In this document: piece by piece, positions 6,252 through 12,017 of the stretch
Layout of the letters: each line of letters begins with the position of its first letter
Numbering within the stretch: the first letter of the stretch is position 1
Assembly: GCA_009787075.1 (NCBI GenBank)
Contig: WRGS01000205.1
Location: forward strand, 1-12,017
Direction of reading: 5' to 3'
Length of the DNA stretch: 12,017 nt
Source: Paludibacter sp.
GTDB lineage: Bacteria; Bacteroidota; Bacteroidia; Bacteroidales; Paludibacteraceae
Position numbers and translations under genes: made by a program
Notes under the pieces: generated by a model
What the model saw: the letters and a program-made list of their open reading frames with translations, nothing else
The model's database searches: none
Told to the model about the DNA's origin: nothing

Positions 6252-7532
6252 TTACAAATTCAATCTGTGGCATTTGGCAATAAATTCAATAATTTTTGAC
6301 GGAATATCAAAATTTTCAGCATATTTTTTCCAATTCGACACAACATAAACCACTTCATCAATAATTTCATGAGGCTTTTTAATGCTGATTTTTTCGGCAA
6401 ATTGCAGCAAATCCTGCCGTGTAAAGTTATCGCGTTTCCCATTGATTGTGAGTTGATGTTGCGCGGTAAAACCGCCCGCAGGATTGTAGGCAAAAGTCAT
6501 ATCGTAGGCAGGAGCAAGAGCCCAAATTCCATTTTTATCCATAATAAATGAAAAATTTTTAGTATGGTCGTCCTGATTTCGCGCCACAATGTTGAACGCC
6601 ATTCGCCTGTACATTTGCTCGGTATCTGAATACGGCAGGCGCAAGATGCGCATTATTTGGAAAAGTTGCTCGTAAGAATATGCGCCCGACATATTAAAAT
6701 CAAAATGCGCAAGTCCGCAAAGCGTTTGTGTGTGCAATTTCTCGCCGCTTATTGTTCTGTCAAAACGCCGTGTAAGAAAATGGTGTCGATTGTTTTCGTT
6801 CAGCAACCGCGATTCGCTCATCACAATTCCGCAATCGGCAACCATTTGATAATAAGCATATTCTATTTGCCCAAAATGTTCAGGGTCGCCAAGTTGCTGG
6901 TTGGTTACTCCATCGAGTTTGAGCAACCAATAAGTAAAATCTTCGGGTGCCTTGAGTTGCCCGCTGCGGATTTCGCCTGTTTTTTCGTTGTAAGCGACTA
7001 CCGCTTTTGCCCGCGCACCGCCTGCCGAAGTGCCGACTTTTATAATTTCTTTCAGGTCATTATCGTTAGCAAGCGTGCTTTGAAGTTCTGATTTTTCCAT
7101 AAGCACTTTATGCGCTACTTCCACAAGCGATTGAAGTTCAATTTTTGACGAAACATTTGAAACAAATCGCTCTGCAGGCTCAAACTCAAGCGCACCCATT
7201 CCACGCTTGCCCTGATAAAGCAACCGTTCAACAGAATTATAACTGTTCATATCGCGTCCTTGCTCAGCCAACCATCTGTTTATTAGCGCATTGCCAAATT
7301 TATCAGGCAAAGAATCAGCCAACAAACCGGGCAAACCCCTGTAAGTTTCACTGCTGAGTTCAGGAAACGAATATACAACATTTCCGTTTAGCGGCATTCT
7401 CACAGGCGAAAGTTCCAGCCCTTTGGAAATAAATTTTTTATCGTATTCAAATAAAGCCACTTCGCGCTTTTGGTCCCACGAAACAATTCCCGCCAATTCG
7501 TCCCAAAGTATTATTTTTGCATATAAAATCAT
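6252..7532 (-). CDS. hipA: HipA-family serine/threonine kinase toxin
   Basis: HipA toxins phosphorylate a cellular target (glutamyl-tRNA synthetase in E. coli), stopping translation and causing dormancy; HipB neutralises and represses them. The 426-aa length is near the 440 aa of E. coli HipA. Residues about 10-110 match the HipA N-subdomain (PVRMPLNG at 43-50, LPGLLADSLPDKFGN at 67-81). The HipA_C kinase part has the Ser loop VGTSAGGARAKAVV (166-179, S169 as likely autophosphorylation site), the ATP lysine K205 in WLLKLDG, RRFDR (255-259), catalytic D321 with N326 in NQDDHTKNFSF, and the metal-binding D344 in PAYDMTF. All key residues are intact, so it should be an active kinase. The N-subdomain is fused, so this is the two-gene hipBA type, not hipBST. 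hipB lies upstream, separated by 94 nt instead of the usual overlap. Its actual target is unknown. Confidence 0.93.
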   Translation of the reverse strand: MILYAKIILWDELAGIVSWDQKREVALFEYDKKFISKGLELSPVRMPLNGNVVYSFPELSSETYRGLPGLLADSLPDKFGNALINRWLAEQGRDMNSYNSVERLLYQGKRGMGALEFEPAERFVSNVSSKIELQSLVEVAHKVLMEKSELQSTLANDNDLKEIIKVGTSAGGARAKAVVAYNEKTGEIRSGQLKAPEDFTYWLLKLDGVTNQQLGDPEHFGQIEYAYYQMVADCGIVMSESRLLNENNRHHFLTRRFDRTISGEKLHTQTLCGLAHFDFNMSGAYSYEQLFQIMRILRLPYSDTEQMYRRMAFNIVARNQDDHTKNFSFIMDKNGIWALAPAYDMTFAYNPAGGFTAQHQLTINGKRDNFTRQDLLQFAEKISIKKPHEIIDEVVYVVSNWKKYAENFDIPSKIIEFIAKCHRLNL

Positions 7533-7553
7533 TAAAAATCAATCGTATTTTTT

Positions 7554-7619
7554 GTAACTATTTATTATCATTAATGGCTAAAAATGCTATTTTTGTAACT
7601 ATTTATTATCAATAAATAG
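7554..7619. promoter_or_regulatory. Two operator-like repeats between hipB and hipA
   Basis: Two direct copies of a block starting GTAACTATTTATTATCA lie at 7554-7570 and 7595-7611, 41 nt apart; with the preceding T run the exact match is 22 nt (7549-7570 and 7590-7611). The second copy is part of a perfect palindrome: CTATTTATT (7599-7607), ATC spacer, AATAAATAG (7611-7619). The first copy extends to 7578 and resembles a third copy at 7933-7957 before hipB (21 of 25 positions equal). Copies on both sides of the antitoxin gene, in the same orientation, suggest HipB binding sites. The palindrome could also slow transcription into hipA or process the mRNA. No TAnnTTTG promoter for hipA was found here. 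Confidence 0.55.
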
Positions 7620-7626
7620 AACTAAA

Positions 7627-7929
7627 TTATTTACTTTTTGATGCTTTTTTTCGTTGTTTTCCATACATTTTTGCTATCTGAATAGGACTTACAAGCACTT
7701 CAGTAGAAAAAAGATTTAACATTTCTAATTTTTCCAAAGCACGTAACATTTGCACCATAGACATCATTGAGCCTCTGCCGTTTCGCTCAATATCACTTAT
7801 TGCCTTGCGCGACAAGCCTGACTTTTCAGCAAGTTTGGCTTGCGAAACATTCCGATTCAAACGCATTTGTTTTAATTGCGCGCCAATTTCTTTTAAGATA
7901 TAAATATCGCTCATAGAATAACTAACCAT
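7627..7929 (-). CDS. hipB: HipB-like antitoxin, XRE-family helix-turn-helix regulator
   Basis: A small DNA-binding protein that should bind and inhibit HipA and repress its own operon. The helix-turn-helix lies in IGAQLKQMRLNRNVSQAKLAEKSGLSRKAISDIERN: VSQAKLAEKSGLSRKAISDIE carries the two HTH helices. A Lys/Arg-rich tail follows (GKQRKKASKSK). The frame opens at an ATG at 7959, but the bases 7933-7957 belong to the operator-like repeat, and a start there would lie only about 12 nt from the predicted transcript start. I therefore prefer ATG 7929 (100 aa, MVSYSMSDIYILKEIG); ATG 7914 (95 aa, MSDIYILKEIG) is also plausible. No clear ribosome binding site decides between them. It is the first gene of the hipB-hipA(-helicase) unit. 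Confidence 0.88.
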   Translation of the reverse strand: MVSYSMSDIYILKEIGAQLKQMRLNRNVSQAKLAEKSGLSRKAISDIERNGRGSMMSMVQMLRALEKLEMLNLFSTEVLVSPIQIAKMYGKQRKKASKSK

Positions 7930-7932
7930 AAT

Positions 7933-7977
7933 GTAACTTTTTTTTATCGTTAATAGCATTTTTTGTATTTAATGCTA
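7933..7977 (-). promoter_or_regulatory. Operator region in front of hipB
   Basis: Two elements overlap here. TAGCATT (7954-7960) and AATGCTA (7971-7977) form a perfect 7-bp inverted repeat with a 10-nt spacer, directly abutting the -7 box and covering the expected transcription start. Next to it, 7933-7957 is the third copy of the GTAAC repeat (GTAAC, eight T, then ATCGTTAATAGC), matching the copy at 7554-7578 at 21 of 25 positions. A repressor bound here would block the promoter, as HipB does in E. coli, although the half-sites differ from the E. coli TATCC-type operator. Confidence 0.6.
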
Positions 7978-8009
7978 CAAAAATATAACATTATTTTTAG
8001 TTGTGCAAA
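7978..8009 (-). promoter_or_regulatory. Promoter of the hipB-hipA unit
   Basis: On the minus strand TTTG (8009-8006) is followed after 20 nt by TATTTTTG (7985-7978), matching the Bacteroidota -33 and -7 elements with correct spacing. The start of transcription would fall near 7971-7969, inside the palindrome at 7954-7977. Confidence 0.7.
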
Positions 8010-8077
8010 TTTTTTAATAATTATTTTGAAAAAAATAAATACAATACAATTTTGTAAAATTATCTGTTTTTCAGCCA

Positions 8078-8097
8078 AATTAACCAATGCGTTAATT
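8078..8097. other. Short inverted repeat downstream of the flippase gene
   Basis: AATTAAC (8078-8084) and GTTAATT (8091-8097) pair perfectly around a 6-nt loop, 52 nt past the stop of the last polysaccharide gene. It also overlaps the first of two CCAATGCGT copies (8084-8092 and 8101-8109). There is no T run next to the stem, so a terminator role for the polysaccharide operon is only possible, not shown. Confidence 0.25.
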
Positions 8098-8148
8098 GTG
8101 CCAATGCGTACATTCGATAATGGGTGAAAAATATAAAAACTGCGGGTG

Positions 8149-9405
8149 TCATATAAATTGATTTTCTCGGATTACATACCGGCAATAAAAAACCTCTGCT
8201 ATTTGCGACAACGTTAAAGCCCCAACCAATATGATGATGTTTTTATAAAAAATTAAACCAACGATAGCGATAAACGCAAACGAAATAAGCGAAACAAGTT
8301 GATTTTTAGTTACAAAATAATAACGATTTTGAGGGACAAAAATGTAGTTGACATAGCAGCCAACCAACAAAGAAGTAAAAACCGTAATACTCATTATTAC
8401 TACTAAATAATACGCTCCAATCATATCTTTTCCTCCTAAAATTAACACTGCCCAATAGCCGAAAGCGATGAGCAAAGCCGTGATTGATAGTCCGATAATA
8501 GTTTCATAACGAAATATGCGTTTGATTTTTTCGGCGCTTAAATTTTTTATAACTTTAGGAAAAATGGCAGTATTGATACTTCCTGTAAGAATACCTGCAA
8601 TATTGATAATTTTGTTAGCTAAGTCATAAATGGCGACATTGTCCATTCCCCAAAAAATACCGGTAATAAATTTCACGCCTTCGTTTTTCAATTGACTGAA
8701 AGCGGTTGTCCAATAAAATGGCATTGCATCTTTAAAAACAGGTTTCAGTGTTTTTAATGGCACAAATCTGAAACGAATTTTTTCTTTTCCTGTTAAATAA
8801 AAAAATGTAAACAGGCAACCACAAAACGGCAATATCGACATAATTAGGGTAAAAACAAATAAATCGGCAGGCGATTTCACAAAAATAAAAATCAAGGGAA
8901 TAGAAAGCAAGCGGCCACTCAAATTGACATAAGTTACAAATTTCATTTGTTGCATTCCTTGAAAATACCATAATGGAAAAAGCATATCGCCGAAAGACGT
9001 TGATAGTATGATAATATAAAGTAACTTATTTTCCCGTACAAAAGGGACGAAAAAAATGCAAATAGCAAGTACAACAGCGCAAAAACTAAACAGAATGAAT
9101 TTTGCGGTAAAAACTTCTGAAATGGTTTGACTTTTTATTTGCAAATTGTCAGTATTAAGAGATATTTTTTTTATTGCAGGAAATGAAAAACCCGAAGCAA
9201 AAAACAAAACGAAAAGTTGTACATTCGATAAAATAAAAATGTACGTTCCATAACTTTCCTTGCCGAGTGTGCGAATTAAATAAGGATACAAAAGCAGGTT
9301 TATCAAAACGACGGCAACCTGCAAAAAAGTCATAAAAAAATAATTTTCAACAATCTTCAAATTATTCAGCGACAGCAATTTTATATGTCGTATCTTTTTT
9401 CTCAC
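8149..9405 (-). CDS. Wzx-type lipid-linked oligosaccharide flippase (Polysacc_synt/MATE-like)
   Basis: A 418-aa, very hydrophobic protein with about twelve predicted membrane spans in the inner membrane, the usual size for Wzx flippases of the MOP superfamily. The opening region after a basic tail reads NYFFMTFLQVAVVLINLLLYPYLIRTLGKESYGTYIF; the pattern NLLLYPYLIRTLG..YG.Y is characteristic of the RfbX/Wzx group. A second family-like block is PFYWTTAFSQLKNEGVKFITG..WGMDNVAIYDLANKI (about 234-275), matching the repeat in the second half of the fold. It should flip undecaprenyl-PP-linked oligosaccharide from the cytoplasmic to the periplasmic side. Its start (9405) overlaps the stop of the upstream glycosyltransferase gene by 4 nt (ATGA), indicating translational coupling. 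It is the last gene of the operon. The transported sugar cannot be predicted. Confidence 0.9.
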   Translation of the reverse strand: MRKKIRHIKLLSLNNLKIVENYFFMTFLQVAVVLINLLLYPYLIRTLGKESYGTYIFILSNVQLFVLFFASGFSFPAIKKISLNTDNLQIKSQTISEVFTAKFILFSFCAVVLAICIFFVPFVRENKLLYIIILSTSFGDMLFPLWYFQGMQQMKFVTYVNLSGRLLSIPLIFIFVKSPADLFVFTLIMSILPFCGCLFTFFYLTGKEKIRFRFVPLKTLKPVFKDAMPFYWTTAFSQLKNEGVKFITGIFWGMDNVAIYDLANKIINIAGILTGSINTAIFPKVIKNLSAEKIKRIFRYETIIGLSITALLIAFGYWAVLILGGKDMIGAYYLVVIMSITVFTSLLVGCYVNYIFVPQNRYYFVTKNQLVSLISFAFIAIVGLIFYKNIIILVGALTLSQIAEVFYCRYVIRENQFI

Positions 9406-10268
9406 TTATGTATAAATTTGTCGATTATTTTTACTTTTATTTTTCCCAAAATCCATTTTAGGAATAGTAGAAACGTATAAAAATTAAAACGTGGAATATG
9501 CTGTTTTATGCCGAAATCATTTAAGTTTTTATGTATGAAGCCGATAAGAAACAGGTCGTTGAACAAATGGCGCAGTTGAAAGACGATTGTATTGCAGACA
9601 TTTGATTGATGTATAACCTCTAACCACATTGATTTTTTGTATTGCAAACAGACAAATTTCGGGAAAACAGGTGGTAAATTATGTGGAAAATACAGAATCG
9701 TTTTTACATTTGAACTGTTTTTTTCAATCAATGTGCCAAAATGCCCTTTGGGATTTGTGATGATTTTCAAAATATTGTATTTTGGAACATATTGCAAACC
9801 TTTGGCATAACTTATAATCGCTTCTTCCTGATGTTCCAAAAAATATTTTTGTATTGAATCTACAAACGAAAAATGAATTGCATCATCATTATCTATCCGT
9901 GTTGTAATAAGGTATTGCGGACGGCTTTCCAATAATTTTAATTCGTTTGTAATAAATTGATTAAGAGTATTTTGCCATCTACCTTCGGGTATGGCAGTCA
10001 TATAACGAATTTCCAAATTTGGAAAATCGTTCTGATATTCTTGCATTTTTCTTTTCCATTTTTTTGGCAATTGTTCGTTAAATAACACAAACCAAGTAAA
10101 ATTGCCATTGGTTTGACTGCTCACGGACGGCAGACAAAACAACTCAAATAATCGAAATCTTTCCGTCAAATATTCATCACTGTTTAAATAGTCATACGAA
10201 ACCTCATATCCTGCCCAATCAACAAGATTAAACCGCGTTATAACATAATGTTTGAATAATATATCCAT
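9402..10268 (-). CDS. Putative rhamnosyltransferase-family (GT-A) glycosyltransferase
   Basis: A 288-aa cytoplasmic enzyme resembling the Rhamno_transf (putative rhamnosyl transferase) family. Landmarks: HYVITRFNL near the N-terminus (7-14), ERFRLFELFCLPSVSSQTNGNFTWFVLF (36-63), and LITTRIDNDDAIH (120-132). The last of these holds the acidic DxDD cluster (D126, D128, D129) expected to bind metal and nucleotide-sugar in a GT-A fold. The C-terminal part (about 255-285) is hydrophobic and basic, perhaps contacting the membrane where the lipid-linked acceptor sits. It is 1 nt from the upstream GT4-like gene and overlaps the flippase gene by 4 nt, so it belongs to a surface-polysaccharide operon. 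The family name does not prove that rhamnose is the donor sugar. Confidence 0.8.
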   Translation of the reverse strand: MDILFKHYVITRFNLVDWAGYEVSYDYLNSDEYLTERFRLFELFCLPSVSSQTNGNFTWFVLFNEQLPKKWKRKMQEYQNDFPNLEIRYMTAIPEGRWQNTLNQFITNELKLLESRPQYLITTRIDNDDAIHFSFVDSIQKYFLEHQEEAIISYAKGLQYVPKYNILKIITNPKGHFGTLIEKNSSNVKTILYFPHNLPPVFPKFVCLQYKKSMWLEVIHQSNVCNTIVFQLRHLFNDLFLIGFIHKNLNDFGIKQHIPRFNFYTFLLFLKWILGKIKVKIIDKFIHK

Positions 10269-10269
10269 T

Positions 10270-11364
10270 TTAGATGATAAATTTTACAAAAATATTTTTA
10301 ATATTCTGCCAATTATACTTTTCTTCACATAATTGTTGCGCTCGTTGACTGTGATTTATGTATAACTTCCTATCTGATAAATAATTAGAAACAATATCTA
10401 CAATACTTGAAATATCTTTCGGGCTTACCAAAAAACCACATTCGTCAATTTCAGGTACACCTTTGCGAATTGCTTTTAAATTTGAATAAATAACAGGACG
10501 TCCTGCTGCCATATAATAAAACAGTTTTATCGGCAAGCATCGGGAATTTTCCCAATTAATTTTTCGCAAATCGAAAAAAATATCTGCTTTTCCAAATTCT
10601 TCACAAAAAACTTCAAATGGCAGCATTGGTGAAAATTCAGCCGTCAAATTTTTATCATAAACTTGCGTTTCGGCACAATCCATATCCGTCGAAATTATGC
10701 GAAGTAAAAAATCAATATTCGGGAAACGTTTTGCACATTGCCCCGCTACCTGCAAAACACTGTTAAAACCGGAAGTTTCTGTTAATTTACCAGCAAAAAA
10801 CAAAACAACTTTTTGGCTGTTTTTGTTAATGGGATATATTTTAATTTGTTCTAAATCTGCGTAATATGTTAAATATGTGTGTTTCTTCCAAAAAAATAAT
10901 TTATAAGGCATTGCTTTATAATATTCTCCAAAAATAAAACCAGAAACAAGAAATGAAGCAAGAAACGAAATACCGCATAACATCGGAAATTTCAAAACAT
11001 TTTTAATTTTTGAAGCGTGATGAAAATGAGTTCTTGAAGGATACCATTCGGTTATGTCGTAATAAATTTTCAATTGCCGCTTTTTAAATTTTCTTTTGTA
11101 TCTGCTTGCGCCTAAAACCGATATTGGATTATCACAAATAACGATATCGGGATTTATCATTGATAGATAATGAGAAAAATTGTTGATTTGTTGACTGTGA
11201 GGCATATTTCTTTCAAAACAAAAGAAATTCTCTCTTGCCACCGGTTTACTTGTTGCCGAAACAATAAATACCTCGTGATTACAATCAAGTAATGCTTGCG
11301 CTTCCATATGCCACACTCTATCATCAAGCGGCGAATGTACGGCTAATGCAAATGCTATTTTCAT
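10270..11364 (-). CDS. GT4-like (GT-B fold) glycosyltransferase
   Basis: A 364-aa glycosyltransferase for polysaccharide assembly on the cytoplasmic face. The N-domain starts with a hydrophobic strand MKIAFALAVHSP, followed by DDRVWHMEAQALLDCNHEVFIVS (14-36), a typical GT4 acceptor-domain opening. YYDITEWYPSR lies at 101-111. The donor domain has VVLFFAGKLTETSGFNSVLQVA (186-207) and the nucleotide-sugar site region CLPIKLFYYMAAGRPVIYS (276-294). In most relatives this reads KLFEYMAAGKPVI; here Tyr283 stands where the second Glu of the EX7E motif is expected, and R275 where the first Glu would be. A hydrophobic stretch at 127-147 (PMLCGISFLASFLVSGFIFG) may touch the membrane. The donor and acceptor sugars are unknown. 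It is 1 nt from the genes on both sides, in one operon. Confidence 0.85.
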   Translation of the reverse strand: MKIAFALAVHSPLDDRVWHMEAQALLDCNHEVFIVSATSKPVARENFFCFERNMPHSQQINNFSHYLSMINPDIVICDNPISVLGASRYKRKFKKRQLKIYYDITEWYPSRTHFHHASKIKNVLKFPMLCGISFLASFLVSGFIFGEYYKAMPYKLFFWKKHTYLTYYADLEQIKIYPINKNSQKVVLFFAGKLTETSGFNSVLQVAGQCAKRFPNIDFLLRIISTDMDCAETQVYDKNLTAEFSPMLPFEVFCEEFGKADIFFDLRKINWENSRCLPIKLFYYMAAGRPVIYSNLKAIRKGVPEIDECGFLVSPKDISSIVDIVSNYLSDRKLYINHSQRAQQLCEEKYNWQNIKNIFVKFII

Positions 11365-11365
11365 C

Positions 11366-12017
11366 TTAAACCTCCACTTTTTTAAACAAATATTTTTTTA
11401 CAAAATACATCAGCGGACGGAAAATCTGTTTTTTGTACCAACTCCATTCGCCGCAATACAACAAATAATCGCCTTTTACGCCATTTTTGAAAAGAAATAT
11501 ATCATTTTTTTTATGTGCTGCTGGTGTAATACGCCCGCAATCGAAAAAATGCCCTCCCCGTTCTTTATAGAAATTATATATTTTAAGATAACGAAAATAT
11601 GCAGCCGCTTTTTTTCTTCCTTCAGGCGAATTAACAGCATATATGGACGTAGATGTATTATTCCTTGAATATGTTATTTCGCCAGCAATCCTCTTTTTTT
11701 CTTCATTTTCTACAAAAAAAAGTTCAAAATGTTTATCCATTAATAATTTTTTTAATCCATAAACGGAAAGCACATTTACAAGATGTTTTCTGCTTGACAT
11801 CTCTTTATTCATCGCGAAATAATCAGTTACATCTTTTTCGTTTGGCAATGGAATGTGTAAAAAATTAAGTTGATATTTTGATGCTTTGTGAAGATTTTTT
11901 TTCCAATTTTTATCGTATTCTATTGGTTTTCGGAAATCAATTAAAATAGTCAATGGCGTGGAAAACAATCCTGCGGGGCGCAAATATCCCGCTTGACGAA
12001 TGCCAATCTCATACAAA
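11366..12017 (-). CDS. FemAB/GNAT-like acyltransferase, C-terminal part (cut by right edge)
   Basis: At least 216 residues, open at the right edge. The first codon visible in frame at the edge is TTG (12016-12014), followed by YEIGIRQAGY; in the family this EIR segment is internal, so the true start lies outside the window. Features of the FemAB-related/BioF2-like acetyltransferase fold: KNLHKASKYQLNFLH (about 40-54), FFVENEEKKRIAGEITYSRNNTSTSIYA (100-127), AAAYFRYLKIYNFYKERGGHFFDCGRI (137-163) and DIFLFKNGVKGDY (171-183), where FK followed by Gly is the usual late motif. Such proteins transfer an amino acid or acyl group to a sugar or peptide. In a polysaccharide operon it could acylate or aminoacylate a sugar unit. 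The exact substrate is unknown. 1 nt separates it from the next gene. Confidence 0.72.
   Translation of the reverse strand, partial: LYEIGIRQAGYLRPAGLFSTPLTILIDFRKPIEYDKNWKKNLHKASKYQLNFLHIPLPNEKDVTDYFAMNKEMSSRKHLVNVLSVYGLKKLLMDKHFELFFVENEEKKRIAGEITYSRNNTSTSIYAVNSPEGRKKAAAYFRYLKIYNFYKERGGHFFDCGRITPAAHKKNDIFLFKNGVKGDYLLYCGEWSWYKKQIFRPLMYFVKKYLFKKVEV

Noticed and set aside
6657..7091. Plus-strand open frame of 144 codons inside hipA
   Set aside because: Antisense shadow of hipA; no family features.
7549..7619. Two 22-nt direct repeats considered as a small CRISPR array
   Set aside because: Only two copies with a 19-nt spacer, both AT-only in character, no cas genes nearby, and a related third copy sits at a promoter; operator sites fit better.
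12014..12016. TTG at the right edge as the start of the FemAB-like gene
   Set aside because: The YEIGIR segment that follows is internal in the family and the fold would lack its N-terminal part; more likely an ordinary Leu codon of a gene running out of the window.

Overview
The window looks like chromosomal DNA from an AT-rich member of the Bacteroidota. Three things point there: promoters of the form TTTG - 19/20 nt - TAnnTTTG (seen upstream of the cyd operon and of hipB), a DUF4492 gene directly in front of cydAB, and A/T-rich leaders without clear Shine-Dalgarno sequences. The layout and gene families fit Bacteroidales-like bacteria, but the genus cannot be told from the sequence alone. 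No rRNA, tRNA, CRISPR array or insertion sequence was seen.

Left part (1-1334, minus strand): the N-terminus of a small lipoprotein runs off the left edge. Before it comes lpxD (lipid A biosynthesis), separated by a 160-nt gap that holds a GC-richer inverted-repeat element. lpxD is read away from the cyd operon, and the 336-nt divergent gap (1335-1670) carries promoter signals for both directions plus a run of AT-rich palindromes in the cyd leader.

Respiratory operon (1671-4742, plus strand): a 73-aa single-membrane-span DUF4492 protein, cydA and cydB. Together they should make a cytochrome bd quinol oxidase, a high-affinity, cyanide-tolerant terminal oxidase used by anaerobes and microaerobes for O2 scavenging. 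The operon ends in a strong bidirectional hairpin at 4771-4828, shared with the convergent helicase gene.

Middle part (4817-7959, minus strand, read right to left): hipB (HTH antitoxin), hipA (HipA-type Ser/Thr kinase toxin) and an SF1B (RecD2/Dda-like) DNA helicase. hipB has a good promoter, and a perfect palindrome abuts its -7 box. Three copies of a roughly 25-nt repeat beginning GTAAC lie on both sides of hipB: one just before its start and two in the unusually long 94-nt gap between hipB and hipA. This looks like a multi-site autoregulatory arrangement and is the most interesting non-coding structure here. The helicase follows hipA after only 37 nt with no visible promoter, so it may be transcribed with the toxin.

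Right part (8149-12017, minus strand): visibly more AT-rich, a tightly packed segment of a surface-polysaccharide cluster (gaps of 1 nt or a 4-nt overlap). In reading order it encodes a FemAB/GNAT-like protein (cut by the right edge), a GT4-like glycosyltransferase, a putative rhamnosyltransferase-family GT-A enzyme and a Wzx-type flippase. The first three would build or modify a lipid-linked oligosaccharide and the flippase would move it across the inner membrane.
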